A stretch of 64,000 nucleotides of DNA, from positions 1 through 64,000 of the forward strand of contig CAVOUC010000013.1 in NCBI GenBank assembly GCA_963699485.1. Reading direction: 5' to 3'. Below are positions 41,476 to 54,091 of the stretch, piece by piece. The position numbers were made by a program, and so were the translations under genes. Every line of letters begins with the position of its first letter. Position 1 is the stretch's first letter. This DNA is from Hyphomicrobium_C sp963699485 (GTDB taxonomy: Bacteria; Pseudomonadota; Alphaproteobacteria; Rhizobiales; Hyphomicrobiaceae). The notes beneath the pieces were generated by a model. It was not told the DNA's origin, ran no database searches, and saw nothing but the letters and a program-made list of their open reading frames with translations.

Positions 41476-42666
41476 ATGGCAAACTCCAAGGACGGCTCCA
41501 AGCGGCCCCGGCGCCCCGCCACCGACCTTCTGCATCGCGGACGCACGCCGTCCGCCCAGCACGGTTTCGTCAATCCGCCCGTCTATCGCGGCTCGACCGT
41601 CCTCTTTCCCACCGTCGAGAAGCTCGAAGCTTACGACGAGCAGCCCTACAAGTACGGGCGCCACGGCACGCCGACGACGAGCGCCCTCGAGGAGGCGCTC
41701 GCGCACCTCGAAGGCGGGGCGAGGACGTTCCTTACGGCTTCCGGCTACCAGGCGGTGACGACGGCGATCCTCGCCTTCGTCGAGGCGGGCGACCATATCC
41801 TCGTCGCCGACAGCGTCTACCAGCCGACGCGCAGGTTCGCCGATTATCTCTTGAAGCGGCTTGGCATCGCGACGACCTACTACGATCCGCTCGTCGGCGC
41901 GGGCATCGCCGATCTTATCGAGGACAAGACGCGCCTCATCTTCACCGAGAGCCCGGGCTCGCTCACCTTCGAGATGCAGGATATCCCCGCGATCGCCGCG
42001 GTCGCGAAATCCCGCGGGGCCTGGCTGCTCATGGACAATACCTGGGCGACGCCGCTCTACTATAAGGCGCTCGCGGCCGGCGCCGACGTCTCGATCCAGG
42101 CGGCAACCAAGTACATTGTCGGGCACGCCGACGCGATGCTGGGCGCAATCACCGTCAACGAGCGCGCGCTGCGCCACGTCGAGCGGGCCAAGACCGCGCT
42201 CGGAGTCTGCCCCGGCTCGGAGGAGACCTATCTCGCGCTTCGCGGCCTGCGCACGCTGGACGTGCGCCTCGAGCGTCACCAGCGCTCGGCCCTCGAGGTG
42301 GCGCGCTGGCTCGCATCCCGTCCCGAGGTCGCCCGCGTCCTCTATCCGCCATTGCCGTCGGACCCCGGCCACGCGCTGTGGAAGCGCGACTACACGGGTG
42401 CGAGCGGTCTCTTCTCGGTGATCCTGAAGCCGGTCCCAAAGGCAGCCGTCGCGGCAATGCTCGATACGCTCGAGCTGTTCGGCATGGGCTACTCGTGGGG
42501 CGGCTTCGAAAGCCTGATCGTTCCCTTCGATCCTACGCCCTTCCGCACCGCGACGCGCTGGCAGGGCGAAGGCCCGGCGCTGAGGCTGCATGTCGGCCTA
42601 GAGGACGCAGGCGATCTCATCGCCGATCTCGATCGGGGATTTGCGAGCCTCAAGGCCGCGAGCTAG
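41476..42666 (+). CDS. metC: Cystathionine beta-lyase, 396 aa
   Basis: A PLP enzyme of the Cys/Met metabolism family that cleaves cystathionine to homocysteine, pyruvate and ammonia in methionine synthesis. Seen are VNPPVYRGSTVLFPTVE, YGRHGTPTTSALEEALAHLE, TASGYQAVTTAILAF and the PLP lysine K212 in SIQAATKYIVGHAD. The C-terminal GMGYSWGGFESLIVPFDP is typical of the beta-lyase rather than gamma-synthase branch. GAGGGAAG precedes ATG 41476. Confidence 0.92.
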   Translation: MANSKDGSKRPRRPATDLLHRGRTPSAQHGFVNPPVYRGSTVLFPTVEKLEAYDEQPYKYGRHGTPTTSALEEALAHLEGGARTFLTASGYQAVTTAILAFVEAGDHILVADSVYQPTRRFADYLLKRLGIATTYYDPLVGAGIADLIEDKTRLIFTESPGSLTFEMQDIPAIAAVAKSRGAWLLMDNTWATPLYYKALAAGADVSIQAATKYIVGHADAMLGAITVNERALRHVERAKTALGVCPGSEETYLALRGLRTLDVRLERHQRSALEVARWLASRPEVARVLYPPLPSDPGHALWKRDYTGASGLFSVILKPVPKAAVAAMLDTLELFGMGYSWGGFESLIVPFDPTPFRTATRWQGEGPALRLHVGLEDAGDLIADLDRGFASLKAAS

Positions 42667-42675
42667 CTGTGTTCC

Positions 42676-44169
42676 TCAGCGCACGCCGCCCATGAGCCCC
42701 TTGACCCAGGGTGTGAGCGAGGCGAGCACAAGTGCCGCAACCGCAACGAGACCCGCCTGCCACAGGAAATAGGAGGCGAGCGCGCCCGGGTCCGTGGCCG
42801 TGAACGCGCTCCCAAACACGCCTGCAAGCTTGTTGCCCCAGGCGGCGCCGAGGAACCAGAGCCCCAGGACAAAGCCGACGAGGCGCACGGGCGCGAGCTT
42901 CGTCATCGTGCTGAGACCGACCGGGCTCAAAAGCAGCTCGCCGATCGTCTGCAGCAGGAAGAGACCGACGAGCCAGAGCGGGCTCACCTTCCCGTCCGCC
43001 GTCAGCGCCGCCGCCGGCACCATCAGCAGATACGATGCGGCGAGGAACCCGAGGCCCGCCGCGAACTTCGCCGGGCTCGAGGGCTGGCGCGCCCCGAGCC
43101 TCACCCACATCGCGGCAAAGAGCGGCGCGAGCAGGATGACAAACAGCGCGTTGAGCGACTGGATCCAGGCAGAGGGAAACGCGAGCCCGAAGGCCTCGTT
43201 GCGCGTCAGCTGATCGGCGAACAGCGCGATGGTGACGCCGGCCTGCTCGAAGATCGCGAAAAAGATCATGGCCGCGATGAAGAGGACGAAAACCGCCGCC
43301 ATGCGCCGCCTCACGGCGTCGCCGGTGAGGGCGAGCCACACGGCCGCCCCCGCGGGCAGCACAAGAAACGCAAGGCGCAGGCTCTCGAACCCTGCCCAAT
43401 CGGATGCCACCGTCAAGGCGAAGAGGCCGAGGGTGACAGCGCCGACCAGCACGGCACCGAGCGCACCTGGCTGCCGCAGCGGCGGCGGAGCGAGCGAGCG
43501 CAATTGCCCTCCGCGCCAAAGCAGATGGATGAGACCGAGCGTCATGCCCACACCCGCGGCGGCGAAGCCGAAATGCCAGCTCGCGGCAGGGTCTATGCCT
43601 CTCTCGGAAAGAAAAGATTTGAACAGCGCGCTTTGAGCGAGAAACCCCGTCACGATGGGTGCAACGAGCGCGCCGATGTTGATCCCCATATAGAAGATCG
43701 AGAACCCCGCATCCCGTCGCGTGTCCCCCGCATCGTAGAGAGCGCCGACGAGGGCGCTGATGTTGGGCTTGAACAAACCCGTGCCGAGCGCGATCAGGGT
43801 AAGCCCGGCGTAGAATGAAACCTCGGCGGGAACGGCAAGCGCGAAATGACCGCAGGCGATGATCGCGCCGCCGACGAGGACCGATCGGTGCGCGCCGAGG
43901 AACCCGTCGGCGACGAAGCCGCCCGGGATCGACAGCATGTAGACCGCCATAGTATAGTTACCGTAGATCGCCGCCGCCTCGGCCGTCGATAGTCCGAGGC
44001 CCCCGCTCTCCGGAGCGGCGACCATGAAGAGCACCAGGAGGGCGCGCATTCCGTAATAGGAAAAGCGCTCCCAAAGCTCCGTGAAGAACAGGGGCGCGAG
44101 CCCCCGAGGATGGACCCCGAGGTAGCGGTACACTTTTGGTCTGCGGGAAGTGGTTACGGACTCGTCCAT
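42676..44169 (-). CDS. POT family proton-coupled oligopeptide transporter, 497 aa
   Basis: An inner-membrane importer of di- and tripeptides driven by protons, with about 14 membrane segments. The signature FFTELWERFSYYGMRALLVL near the N-terminus and GTGLFKPNISALVGALYD, GFSIFYMGINIGALVAP mark the POT/PTR family. ATG 44169 (MDESVTTSRR) is preferred to 44247 because the added N-terminus is not family-like. It converges on metC, nine bases away. Confidence 0.9.
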   Translation of the reverse strand: MDESVTTSRRPKVYRYLGVHPRGLAPLFFTELWERFSYYGMRALLVLFMVAAPESGGLGLSTAEAAAIYGNYTMAVYMLSIPGGFVADGFLGAHRSVLVGGAIIACGHFALAVPAEVSFYAGLTLIALGTGLFKPNISALVGALYDAGDTRRDAGFSIFYMGINIGALVAPIVTGFLAQSALFKSFLSERGIDPAASWHFGFAAAGVGMTLGLIHLLWRGGQLRSLAPPPLRQPGALGAVLVGAVTLGLFALTVASDWAGFESLRLAFLVLPAGAAVWLALTGDAVRRRMAAVFVLFIAAMIFFAIFEQAGVTIALFADQLTRNEAFGLAFPSAWIQSLNALFVILLAPLFAAMWVRLGARQPSSPAKFAAGLGFLAASYLLMVPAAALTADGKVSPLWLVGLFLLQTIGELLLSPVGLSTMTKLAPVRLVGFVLGLWFLGAAWGNKLAGVFGSAFTATDPGALASYFLWQAGLVAVAALVLASLTPWVKGLMGGVR

Positions 44170-44376
44170 CGGTATCCCGATTTGACCGCAGTGCAGTACG
44201 AGGACAAGTCTGCCGCGCATTCTTTCGGGCATTATGTCCGATGTCACGGCCGTGTGATGCGGACCGCACTTTAGGCCAATGGACGGCCGGCTATGGAGTA
44301 ACTAAAGAAGCGTAGGCCAAAATCCACAAAATGAACGACGCGAATAGCCTCGCGCCTAGCGATCCAGGAGGACGCC

Positions 44377-45898
<1,522 letters not shown>

Positions 45899-45975
45899 GT
45901 CGGGCGAGACTTCCAACGGCCGCCGGAGCCTCTGAGCTCCGGCGGTTCTCTCCTTAGCGAGGGGAGGAATTTTTC

Positions 45976-46572
45976 GTGCCACGACCGACCCTGCGCGCGC
46001 TCCTCTCGTTGCCCGAGCGGCCGGAGCGTCTCTCCCGCTCGGCTCTCATCCTCATCGACTGCCAGAACACCTATCGCGAAGGCGTCATGCAGCTCGACAA
46101 CGTGGAGCCGGCCCTCGTGCAGTGCGCAATGTTGTTGAGCCGCGCCCGCGATGCCGGGGCACCGGTCATCCATGTCCAGCATCACGCAGGCCCGGGCACG
46201 CCCTACGACATCAACCAGCCATGCGGCCGTATCGCCGACGAGGTGGCGCCGCGCGATGGCGAAAAGGTCATCACCAAGGCCTATCCCAGCTCCTTCGAGA
46301 AGACCGACCTCGACGCGGAGCTGAAGCGGCATGGCATCACGGATATTGTGCTGGCCGGCTTCATGACCCATGTGTGCGTCAACTCCACGGCGCGCGCGGC
46401 CTTCAACCTGGGATACCGCCCGACCGTCGTCGCCTCGGCGACCGCGGCCCGGTCCCTCCCCAATCCCTTGGGCGGCGAGGTCCCGGCAAGCGTCGTCCAG
46501 ACTGGGGCGCTTGCGAGCCTCGCCGACATTTTCGCCATAGTCGTCCCGACGGAGCGCGAGCTACCGTCCTGA
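45976..46572 (+). CDS. Isochorismatase-like cysteine hydrolase, 198 aa
   Basis: The cysteine-hydrolase triad is visible: Asp28 (ALILIDCQNTY), Lys101 (GEKVITKAYPSSF) and Cys134 (GFMTHVCVNSTARAAF). The substrate is not clear; amide or ester hydrolysis is expected. The GTG start at 45976 follows GGGGAGGA. It lies between the aldehyde dehydrogenase and the DUF779 gene, all on one strand with short gaps, so the three likely form an operon. Confidence 0.88.
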   Translation: MPRPTLRALLSLPERPERLSRSALILIDCQNTYREGVMQLDNVEPALVQCAMLLSRARDAGAPVIHVQHHAGPGTPYDINQPCGRIADEVAPRDGEKVITKAYPSSFEKTDLDAELKRHGITDIVLAGFMTHVCVNSTARAAFNLGYRPTVVASATAARSLPNPLGGEVPASVVQTGALASLADIFAIVVPTERELPS

Positions 46573-46589
46573 CCTGAGAGGTAAAACCC

Positions 46590-47000
46590 ATGGCGACGGC
46601 CACCATTCCAAAGCGCGTCTCCGCGACGCCCGCGGCCGAGAGCCTGATCGCGAAGCTCATGGCGCTCCACGGACCTCTTCTCTTCCACCAGTCGGGCGGC
46701 TGTTGCGACGGCAGCGCGCCCATGTGCTATCCGCGCGGCGAGTTCAAGGTCGGCGCGCAGGACGTCTATCTCGGAGAGATCGGCGGCCAGCCGTTCTACA
46801 TGGGTGCGGCACAGTTCGACTACTGGCAGCACACGCACCTGATCATCGACGTGGTGCCGGGGCGCGGCTCGGGCTTCTCGGTCGAGGCCCCCGAGGGCGT
46901 GCGCTTCCTCACCCGCTCGCGCATCTACACGGATGCCGAGTACGAGGCGCTCGAGGTGGCCGGCCCGCCGCCCTCCGGCGTCGAGCGGCCCGCGGCCTAG
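46590..47000 (+). CDS. DUF779 family protein, 136 aa
   Basis: A small metal-binding-like protein with FHQSGGCCDGSAPMCYPRGE and QFDYWQHTHLIIDVVPGRGS, diagnostic for DUF779. The three Cys and the His may bind a metal. The family is found next to aldehyde dehydrogenase genes and is thought to support them; the mechanism is unknown. ATG 46590 follows GAGAGGT. Its stop overlaps the end of fdsD on the other strand by four bases. Confidence 0.88.
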   Translation: MATATIPKRVSATPAAESLIAKLMALHGPLLFHQSGGCCDGSAPMCYPRGEFKVGAQDVYLGEIGGQPFYMGAAQFDYWQHTHLIIDVVPGRGSGFSVEAPEGVRFLTRSRIYTDAEYEALEVAGPPPSGVERPAA

Positions 47001-47290
47001 CGCGCGGCGGCCTTGTCGCGCTGGCCGTTGCCGTTCTTCTGCTTGGGACCGGGCTCCGGCGTAGCAGGCGCCTGTTTTTCCGCATCCATGAGCTGGCGGA
47101 TGCCGGCAAGCGCAAGCGGGCTCAGCCCTTCGCCGCCGGCCGCGACATGGGCGAAGATCTGGGCCTTCATCCTGTGCTCCCAGAACCTCCTGATGTGGTC
47201 GGCAACGCCCGCCGCGCCGCGCGCCTCGCCCTGAACGGCAAAGAACTTGGCGATGTCGTTGGCCATCCGCACGAGATTGTTATGCTGCAT
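46997..47290 (-). CDS. fdsD: Formate dehydrogenase subunit delta, 97 aa
   Basis: A small subunit of the cytoplasmic NAD-dependent molybdenum formate dehydrogenase, needed for assembly and stability. Visible are LVRMANDIAKFFAVQGEARG, VADHIRRFWEHRMKAQIF and LSPLALAGIRQL, then a charged tail. ATG 47290 overlaps fdhD by 11 bases, so it is the last gene of the fds operon. A longer frame exists but adds only unlikely sequence. Confidence 0.9.
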   Translation of the reverse strand: MQHNNLVRMANDIAKFFAVQGEARGAAGVADHIRRFWEHRMKAQIFAHVAAGGEGLSPLALAGIRQLMDAEKQAPATPEPGPKQKNGNGQRDKAAAR

Positions 47291-48128
47291 GGGGGGCGAC
47301 CTCAGGGGCGAAAGGGAGAGGCTCGGCCGCCTCCAGACGAACGCGGCGAGGATGGGTGAAGACCTCGAAGGCATCCGAGCGGGCCACGGCGACGAGCGTG
47401 ATGCCGGCGGCCTCGGCCGTGCGAAGCGCGAGCGCGGTCGGCGCGGAGACCGCAACTACGATTGGCGCCCCGAGCGCCGCCGCTTTCTGCACCATCTCGA
47501 CCGAGACGCGGCTCGTGAGCAGAACGACCCCTTGCGTCGGGTCGAGACCCGCCTTGCGCACGGCGCCGACGAGCTTGTCGAGCGCATTGTGGCGGCCGAC
47601 GTCCTCGCGCAGCAGTAAGTGCCCCGTGTCGGGCCTCCAGAACGCGGCGCCGTGGACGGCTCGCGTGGCGGTATTGAGGGCCTGAGCCGGGGCAAGCGCG
47701 GCGAGCGCACCCTTGATGGCGTCGGGGCTCACCGTAATCCCCTCCGCGACGCGGCGCGGCTCGGGCACCGCGGCCTCGAGGCTTTCGACGCCGCAGAGCC
47801 CGCATCCCGTCGGCCCGGCGATCCGCCGGCGCCGCTCGACCAGGGTGCGCCCCGTCCCCGGCGCGAGCCACATGCGGATCTCGATGCCCTGGGGCTGTTC
47901 GACGACCTCGAGCGAGACGATCTCGTCGGCGCGTGCGATGAGGCCTTCCGTGAGGCTGAAGCCCAGCGCGAAGTCCTCGAGGTCGGCAGGCGTCGCCATC
48001 ATGACGGCGTGCGTCGCCCCGTCGTAGACGAGGGCAACCGGCGCCTCCTCGGGGATCGTGCGGCTCGTCTCGGCCGCCCCCGCCCCTCCGACCTTGAGCG
48101 AGGTCACGCGGCAGATGGGATCGACCAT
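47280..48128 (-). CDS. fdhD: Sulfurtransferase FdhD (FdsC), 282 aa
   Basis: Delivers sulfur to the molybdenum cofactor of formate dehydrogenase. The conserved CGLCG (in GPTGCGLCGVESLEA) carries the working cysteines, and FALGFSLTEGLI, LLREDVGRHNALDKLVGA, TSRVSVEMVQKAAALGAP are typical. It lies nine bases after fdsA and overlaps fdsD, as in other fdsGBACD operons. Confidence 0.93.
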   Translation of the reverse strand: MVDPICRVTSLKVGGAGAAETSRTIPEEAPVALVYDGATHAVMMATPADLEDFALGFSLTEGLIARADEIVSLEVVEQPQGIEIRMWLAPGTGRTLVERRRRIAGPTGCGLCGVESLEAAVPEPRRVAEGITVSPDAIKGALAALAPAQALNTATRAVHGAAFWRPDTGHLLLREDVGRHNALDKLVGAVRKAGLDPTQGVVLLTSRVSVEMVQKAAALGAPIVVAVSAPTALALRTAEAAGITLVAVARSDAFEVFTHPRRVRLEAAEPLPFAPEVAPHAA

Positions 48129-48137
48129 CCCTCGCTC

Positions 48138-51017
48138 CTACTCCGCGGCCTCGGCGGGCACCGCGATGCGCCGGCTCTTGTCGGTGAAGGCCTCGTACTC
48201 CTCCTGGTAGCGCGTCGGGCCGTTCGAACGGGAGACCTGGACCGCCGTCACCTTGTACTCGGGGCAGTTGGTCGCCCAGTCGGAGAATTCGGTGGTGATG
48301 ACATTGGCCTGGGTCAGCGGGTGGTGGAACGTCGTGTAGACGACACCTACCGCGACGCGGGGAGTGATGAGGGCGCGCAGCGCCGTCTCGCCGGCGCGGC
48401 TCCTAACGGTTACCCAGTCGCCGTCGTTGATGCCGCGGAACTCGGCGTCGTGCGGATTGATCTCGAGGCGGTCCTCCTCGTGCCAGACCACGTTCGCCGT
48501 GCGCCGCGTCTGCGCGCCGACGTTGTACTGCGAGAGGATGCGGCCCGTCGTCAGGATCAGCGGATAGCGCGCGCCCGTGCGCTCGTCCGTCGGCACGTAC
48601 TCGGTCATGACAAACTTGCCCTTGCCGCGCACGAACTCGCCGACGTGCATGATCGGCGTGCCCTCGGGATGCTCCTCGTTGCAGGGCCACTGGATCGAGC
48701 CGAGGCGGGCGATCTTCTCGAACGACACGCCGGTGAAGGTCGGCGTCAGCCGCGCGATCTCGTCCATGATCTCGCTGGCGTGCGTGTAGTTCCAGTCGAG
48801 GCCGAGCTTCTTGGCGATGAGCTGAGTGATCTCCCAGTCCGCATAGCCGTTCTTGGGCGCCATCACCTTCTGGACGAGCTGGATGCGCCGCTCGGCATTG
48901 GTGAAGGTGCCGTCCTTCTCGAGGAACGTGCAGCCCGGCAGGAAGATATGGGCGTAGTTCGCGGTCTCGTTGAGGAAGAGATCCTGCACGACCACGCATT
49001 CCATCGCGGCGAGGCCCGCCGAGACGTGATGCGTGTTGGGATCGGACTGGAGAATGTCCTCGCCCTCGATGTAGATCGCCTTGAACGTCCCGTCGACCGC
49101 CGCATCGAGCATGTTGGGGATGCGCAGGCCCGGCTCGGCATCGATGGTGCAGTTCCACTCCTTCTCGAAGAGGGCGCGCGTCTTGGTATCGGAGACGTGG
49201 CGATAGGCCGTGAGCTCGTGGGGGAACGAGCCCATGTCGCAGGCGCCCTGCACGTTGTTCTGGCCGCGCAGCGGGTTCACGCCGACGCCGGGGCGCGACA
49301 GGTTGCCGGTCGCCATGGCGAGGTTGGCGATGGCGATGACGGTCGTCGAGCCCTGCGAGTGCTCGGTCACGCCTAGGCCGTAATAGAAGGCCGCATTGCC
49401 CCCCGTCGCGTAAAGACGTGCCGCCTCGCGCACGAGCTTGGCATCGACGCCCGTATACTGCTGCATCGATTCGGGGGAGTTGCGCTCCTCGGAGACGAAG
49501 GCCGACCACTCGTTGAACTCGTCGACGTTGCAGCGCTCCTCGACGAACTTGCGGTTGACGAGGCCCTCCTTGACGATCACGTGGGCCATCGACGTCAGAA
49601 GCGCGACGTTGGTGCCGGGCTGGAGCTGGAGGTGGTAATCGGCCTCGACGTGCGGGGTGCGCACGAGGTCGATGCGGCGCGGATCGGCAATGATGAGCTT
49701 CGCCCCCTCGCGCAGGCGCTTCTTCATGCGGCTCGCGAAAACGGGGTGGCCGTCGGTCGGATTGGCCCCGATGATGAAGACGACGTCGGTGTGCTCGACG
49801 GAGTCGAAGTCCTGGGTTCCCGAGGACTCGCCGAAGGCGGTCTTCAAGCCGTAGCCCGTCGGCGAATGGCAGACGCGCGCGCAAGTGTCGACGTTGTTGG
49901 TGCCGAACCCGGCGCGGATGAGCTTCTGCACGAGGAAGCTCTCCTCGTTCGTGCAGCGCGACGACGTGATGCCGCCGACCGACGTGCGCCCGTATTTCTT
50001 CTGGATACGCGCGAACTCGGAGGCAACGCGATCGATGGCCTCCTCCCATGTGGTCTCGCGCCACGGGTCGGTGATCTTGTCGCGCACCATCGGCTTGGTG
50101 ATGCGGTCGCGATGGGTTGCATAGCCCCAGGCGAACCGTCCCTTGACGCAGGAATGGCCGCGGTTCGCCTTGCCGTCCTTCCACGGCACCATGCGTACGA
50201 CCTCTTCGCCGCGCATCTCGGCCTTGAAGGCGCACCCCACGCCGCAATAGGCGCACGTGGTGATGGCAGAGTGCTCGGGCTGGCCGATATCGATCACGGC
50301 CTTCTCGGTGAGCGTTGCCGTCGGACAGGCCTGCACACAGGCCCCGCACGAAACGCACTCGGACTCGAGGAAGTCCTCGTTCATGCCGGGAGACACGCGG
50401 CTGTCGAAGCCGCGCGCCGAGATCGTCAAAGCGAAAGTGCCCTGCACCTCCTCGCAAGCCCGCACGCAGCGGTTGCAGACGATGCACTTCGAGGGATCAT
50501 AGGCGAAATACGGGTTGGTCTCGTCCTTCGGGAGCCACTGATCGTTGGCGTGGCCGTTGCTCTTGGCAAAGACGTGGTTCTCACCCTCGTAGCCGTAGCG
50601 CACGTCGCGCAGGCCGACGGCGCCGGCCATGTCCTGGAGCTCGCAGTCGCCGTTGGCGGCGCAGGTGAGGCAGTCGAGCGGATGGTCGGAGATGTAGAGC
50701 TCCATCACCCCGTTGCGGATCTGCTTTAGGCGCGGCGTCTGGGTATGAACGACGATGCCAGGAGCGACCGGCGTCGTGCAGGAGGCGGGCGTGCCGTTGC
50801 GGCCCTCGATCTCGACCAGGCACAGCCGGCAGGAGCCGAACGCCTCTATCATGTCGGTCGCGCAGAGCTTCGGGATCTGGGTGCCGATCTCCGCCGCAGC
50901 GCGCATGATCGACGTCCCTTCCGGGACCGTCACGGCCACGCCGTCGATGGTCAGCGTGACGAGCTTCTCCGATTTCGAAGCCGGCGTGCCGTAATCCGTT
51001 TCCTTGATAAGCGTCAT
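48138..51017 (-). CDS. fdsA: Formate dehydrogenase alpha subunit (Mo-bis-MGD), 959 aa
   Basis: The catalytic subunit oxidising formate to CO2 in the cytoplasm. In order: an N-terminal [2Fe-2S] ferredoxin-like domain (TDMIEAFGSCRLCLVEIEG), a Cys/His cluster region (HPLDCLTCAANGDCELQ), two [4Fe-4S] motifs (CIVCNRCVRACEEVQG; CVSCGACVQACP), a further [4Fe-4S] site (CAYCGVGCAF), then the molybdopterin domain with candidate Mo ligand Cys383 in CARVCHSPTGYG, and the dinucleotide-binding domain near the end (LTTGRILSQYNVGAQTRR). Length is normal. It lies six bases after fdsB. Confidence 0.96.
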   Translation of the reverse strand: MTLIKETDYGTPASKSEKLVTLTIDGVAVTVPEGTSIMRAAAEIGTQIPKLCATDMIEAFGSCRLCLVEIEGRNGTPASCTTPVAPGIVVHTQTPRLKQIRNGVMELYISDHPLDCLTCAANGDCELQDMAGAVGLRDVRYGYEGENHVFAKSNGHANDQWLPKDETNPYFAYDPSKCIVCNRCVRACEEVQGTFALTISARGFDSRVSPGMNEDFLESECVSCGACVQACPTATLTEKAVIDIGQPEHSAITTCAYCGVGCAFKAEMRGEEVVRMVPWKDGKANRGHSCVKGRFAWGYATHRDRITKPMVRDKITDPWRETTWEEAIDRVASEFARIQKKYGRTSVGGITSSRCTNEESFLVQKLIRAGFGTNNVDTCARVCHSPTGYGLKTAFGESSGTQDFDSVEHTDVVFIIGANPTDGHPVFASRMKKRLREGAKLIIADPRRIDLVRTPHVEADYHLQLQPGTNVALLTSMAHVIVKEGLVNRKFVEERCNVDEFNEWSAFVSEERNSPESMQQYTGVDAKLVREAARLYATGGNAAFYYGLGVTEHSQGSTTVIAIANLAMATGNLSRPGVGVNPLRGQNNVQGACDMGSFPHELTAYRHVSDTKTRALFEKEWNCTIDAEPGLRIPNMLDAAVDGTFKAIYIEGEDILQSDPNTHHVSAGLAAMECVVVQDLFLNETANYAHIFLPGCTFLEKDGTFTNAERRIQLVQKVMAPKNGYADWEITQLIAKKLGLDWNYTHASEIMDEIARLTPTFTGVSFEKIARLGSIQWPCNEEHPEGTPIMHVGEFVRGKGKFVMTEYVPTDERTGARYPLILTTGRILSQYNVGAQTRRTANVVWHEEDRLEINPHDAEFRGINDGDWVTVRSRAGETALRALITPRVAVGVVYTTFHHPLTQANVITTEFSDWATNCPEYKVTAVQVSRSNGPTRYQEEYEAFTDKSRRIAVPAEAAE

Positions 51018-51023
51018 GGTTTC

Positions 51024-52591
<1,568 letters not shown>

Positions 52592-52595
<4 letters not shown>

Positions 52596-53065
52596 GCCGT
52601 GGCCTCTTTCAGGATCTGATCGAGCTTCTCGGCCGTGAGGCGTCCGACGATGCGTCCGTCGATCATGGCCGACGGCGCGGTCGCGCAGAGCCCGAGGCAG
52701 TACACCGGCTCGAAGGTGACACGGCCGTCGGCGCTCGTGCCGCCGCAGGAGATTCCGAGCCGATCTTCCACGCGCTCGACCAGCTTTTCGCAGCCCATGG
52801 ATTGGCAGGCCTCCGCGCGGCACATTTTGAGCACGTGCTTGCCCGGAAGCTCGCGCCGGAAGTCGTGGTAGAAGGTCACGACGCCGTGCACCTCGGCGCG
52901 CGACAGATTGAGCTCGCGCGCCAGCACCGGCACCGCCTCCTCCGGAACATGTCCGAAGGCCTCCTGAACGGCGTGCAGGATCGGCATGAGCGGGCCTTCG
53001 AGACCTTCGTGATCGGCGACGATCTCGATCGTGCGCTCCTCGCTCCACGGCTCGAAGCGGCTCAT
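52592..53065 (-). CDS. fdsG: Formate dehydrogenase gamma subunit ([2Fe-2S], NuoE-like), 157 aa
   Basis: A thioredoxin-fold [2Fe-2S] protein. The four cysteines are in MCRAEACQSMG and VYCLGLCATAPSAM. It pairs with FdsB in the diaphorase module. ATG 53065 is preceded by GGAGGAG at a good distance, and the LysR gene lies upstream on the same strand with a 123-base gap holding the likely promoter. First gene of fdsGBA-fdhD-fdsD. Confidence 0.95.
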
Positions 53066-53083
53066 GAGGCTCCTCCAGTTTAT

Positions 53084-53100
53084 AGTTATTCGAATCTACA
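53084..53100. promoter_or_regulatory. Candidate LysR-type box in the fds promoter
   Basis: The 8-bp palindrome ATTCGAAT (53088-53095) lies within a T-N11-A pattern (T53086, A53098) just upstream of the fdsG Shine-Dalgarno, in the gap between the regulator gene and the operon. Position and symmetry fit a binding site for the neighbouring LysR protein; the match is by pattern only. Confidence 0.4.
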
Positions 53101-53188
53101 ATGGAGGATGCGCCAACAAGATCAATAGACCCTTTTCGTCCCGCGATAGACGCCATCTATCACCTCATTCGCAAGTCGCGTCGGTGAC

Positions 53189-54091
53189 TTAGGCGGTGAT
53201 TGCGCGGGTCGGATTGGCGATGCGCTTGGCATGGGCGATGAAGGCGGCGACGAGAGGCGAGCGCGGCTCGCGGCGCGTTGCAATGAGCCCGATCTTGTGA
53301 GTGACAGTCGGTTGTACCAGCGAGATGGGACGCAGCCTGCTCGGCCGGTCGAGAGCCTCGGCCAGGCGCGCCGGTAGAATGCTTGCCCACTCGCCGGTTC
53401 GCACGTGAGCGTAGAGCACGAGCATCGAGTTGCTCTCGAGCGTCGGCACCTGCGGAGCGCCGGCGTCCGCCAGATGGCGATCGATGAGGCGGCGGTTCTG
53501 CATGTCGGGAGTGAGGAGGCAAAGCGGAACACGGCCCGCCTCGGCCCAGGTAACCAGCTCGCGCTTGGCCAGCGGGCTGTCTGGCGCGACGAGGAGGACG
53601 TACTGCTCCTCGTAGAGAGGCACCGCCTCGAACTTGGCCGGCGGCTCGGTATCGACGTAGGAGATGCCGACGTCCGACTCGAGGTTCTCAAGGCGGGCGA
53701 GGATGGCGTCCGCGTTCATCGAATGCACGGTGAAGCGCACGGCCGGGTAGCGCAGGTGCATGGGAACGGTGAGATCGGTCACGAACGGAAGCGCGGTCGG
53801 GATGGCGGCAAGATAGAGGTGACCCGAAAGGCCCTTCTTCAGCGCGTCGATCTCCTGGCGCATGGCGCGCGCGTCGCCGACGATGCGGCGCGCCCAGTCG
53901 AGCACGCGCTCGCCCTCGGGCGTGAAGCAGCGAAAGCGCGAGCCGCGCTCGACGATGAGCACGCCGAACTGATCCTCTAGGCTTTTCAAGGCCGAGGACA
54001 AGGTCGGCTGCGTTACGCCGGCCGCTTCCGCGGCGCGGCCGAAGTGCCGTTCGCGGGCGAGCGCCAGGAGCAATTCGAGCTTGTCGATCAT
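53189..54091 (-). CDS. LysR family regulator of the formate dehydrogenase operon (FdsR-like), 300 aa
   Basis: The N-terminal winged HTH (LELLLALARERHFGRAAEAA, GVTQPTLSSALKSLEDQFGV) is followed by a periplasmic-binding-like effector domain (GHLYLAAIPTALPFVTDLTV; LLVAPDSPLAKRELVTWAEA). Upstream of fdsG on the same strand, it matches the position of FdsR, which responds to formate in other bacteria. ATG 54091 (MIDKLELL) is preferred over 54142. Confidence 0.88.
   Translation of the reverse strand: MIDKLELLLALARERHFGRAAEAAGVTQPTLSSALKSLEDQFGVLIVERGSRFRCFTPEGERVLDWARRIVGDARAMRQEIDALKKGLSGHLYLAAIPTALPFVTDLTVPMHLRYPAVRFTVHSMNADAILARLENLESDVGISYVDTEPPAKFEAVPLYEEQYVLLVAPDSPLAKRELVTWAEAGRVPLCLLTPDMQNRRLIDRHLADAGAPQVPTLESNSMLVLYAHVRTGEWASILPARLAEALDRPSRLRPISLVQPTVTHKIGLIATRREPRSPLVAAFIAHAKRIANPTRAITA

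Noticed and set aside
47619..49376. Plus-strand frame of 585 codons opposite fdhD and fdsA
   Set aside because: Crosses two well-recognised genes; Arg/Asp/Leu-rich antisense shadow.
48403..50487. Minus-strand frame of 694 codons inside fdsA
   Set aside because: Out-of-frame shadow of fdsA, which has all its cluster and cofactor motifs in the main frame.
52596..53156. N-terminal extension of fdsB to 53156
   Set aside because: The extension overlaps all of fdsG in another frame; fdsB has a clear ATGA-coupled start at 52595.
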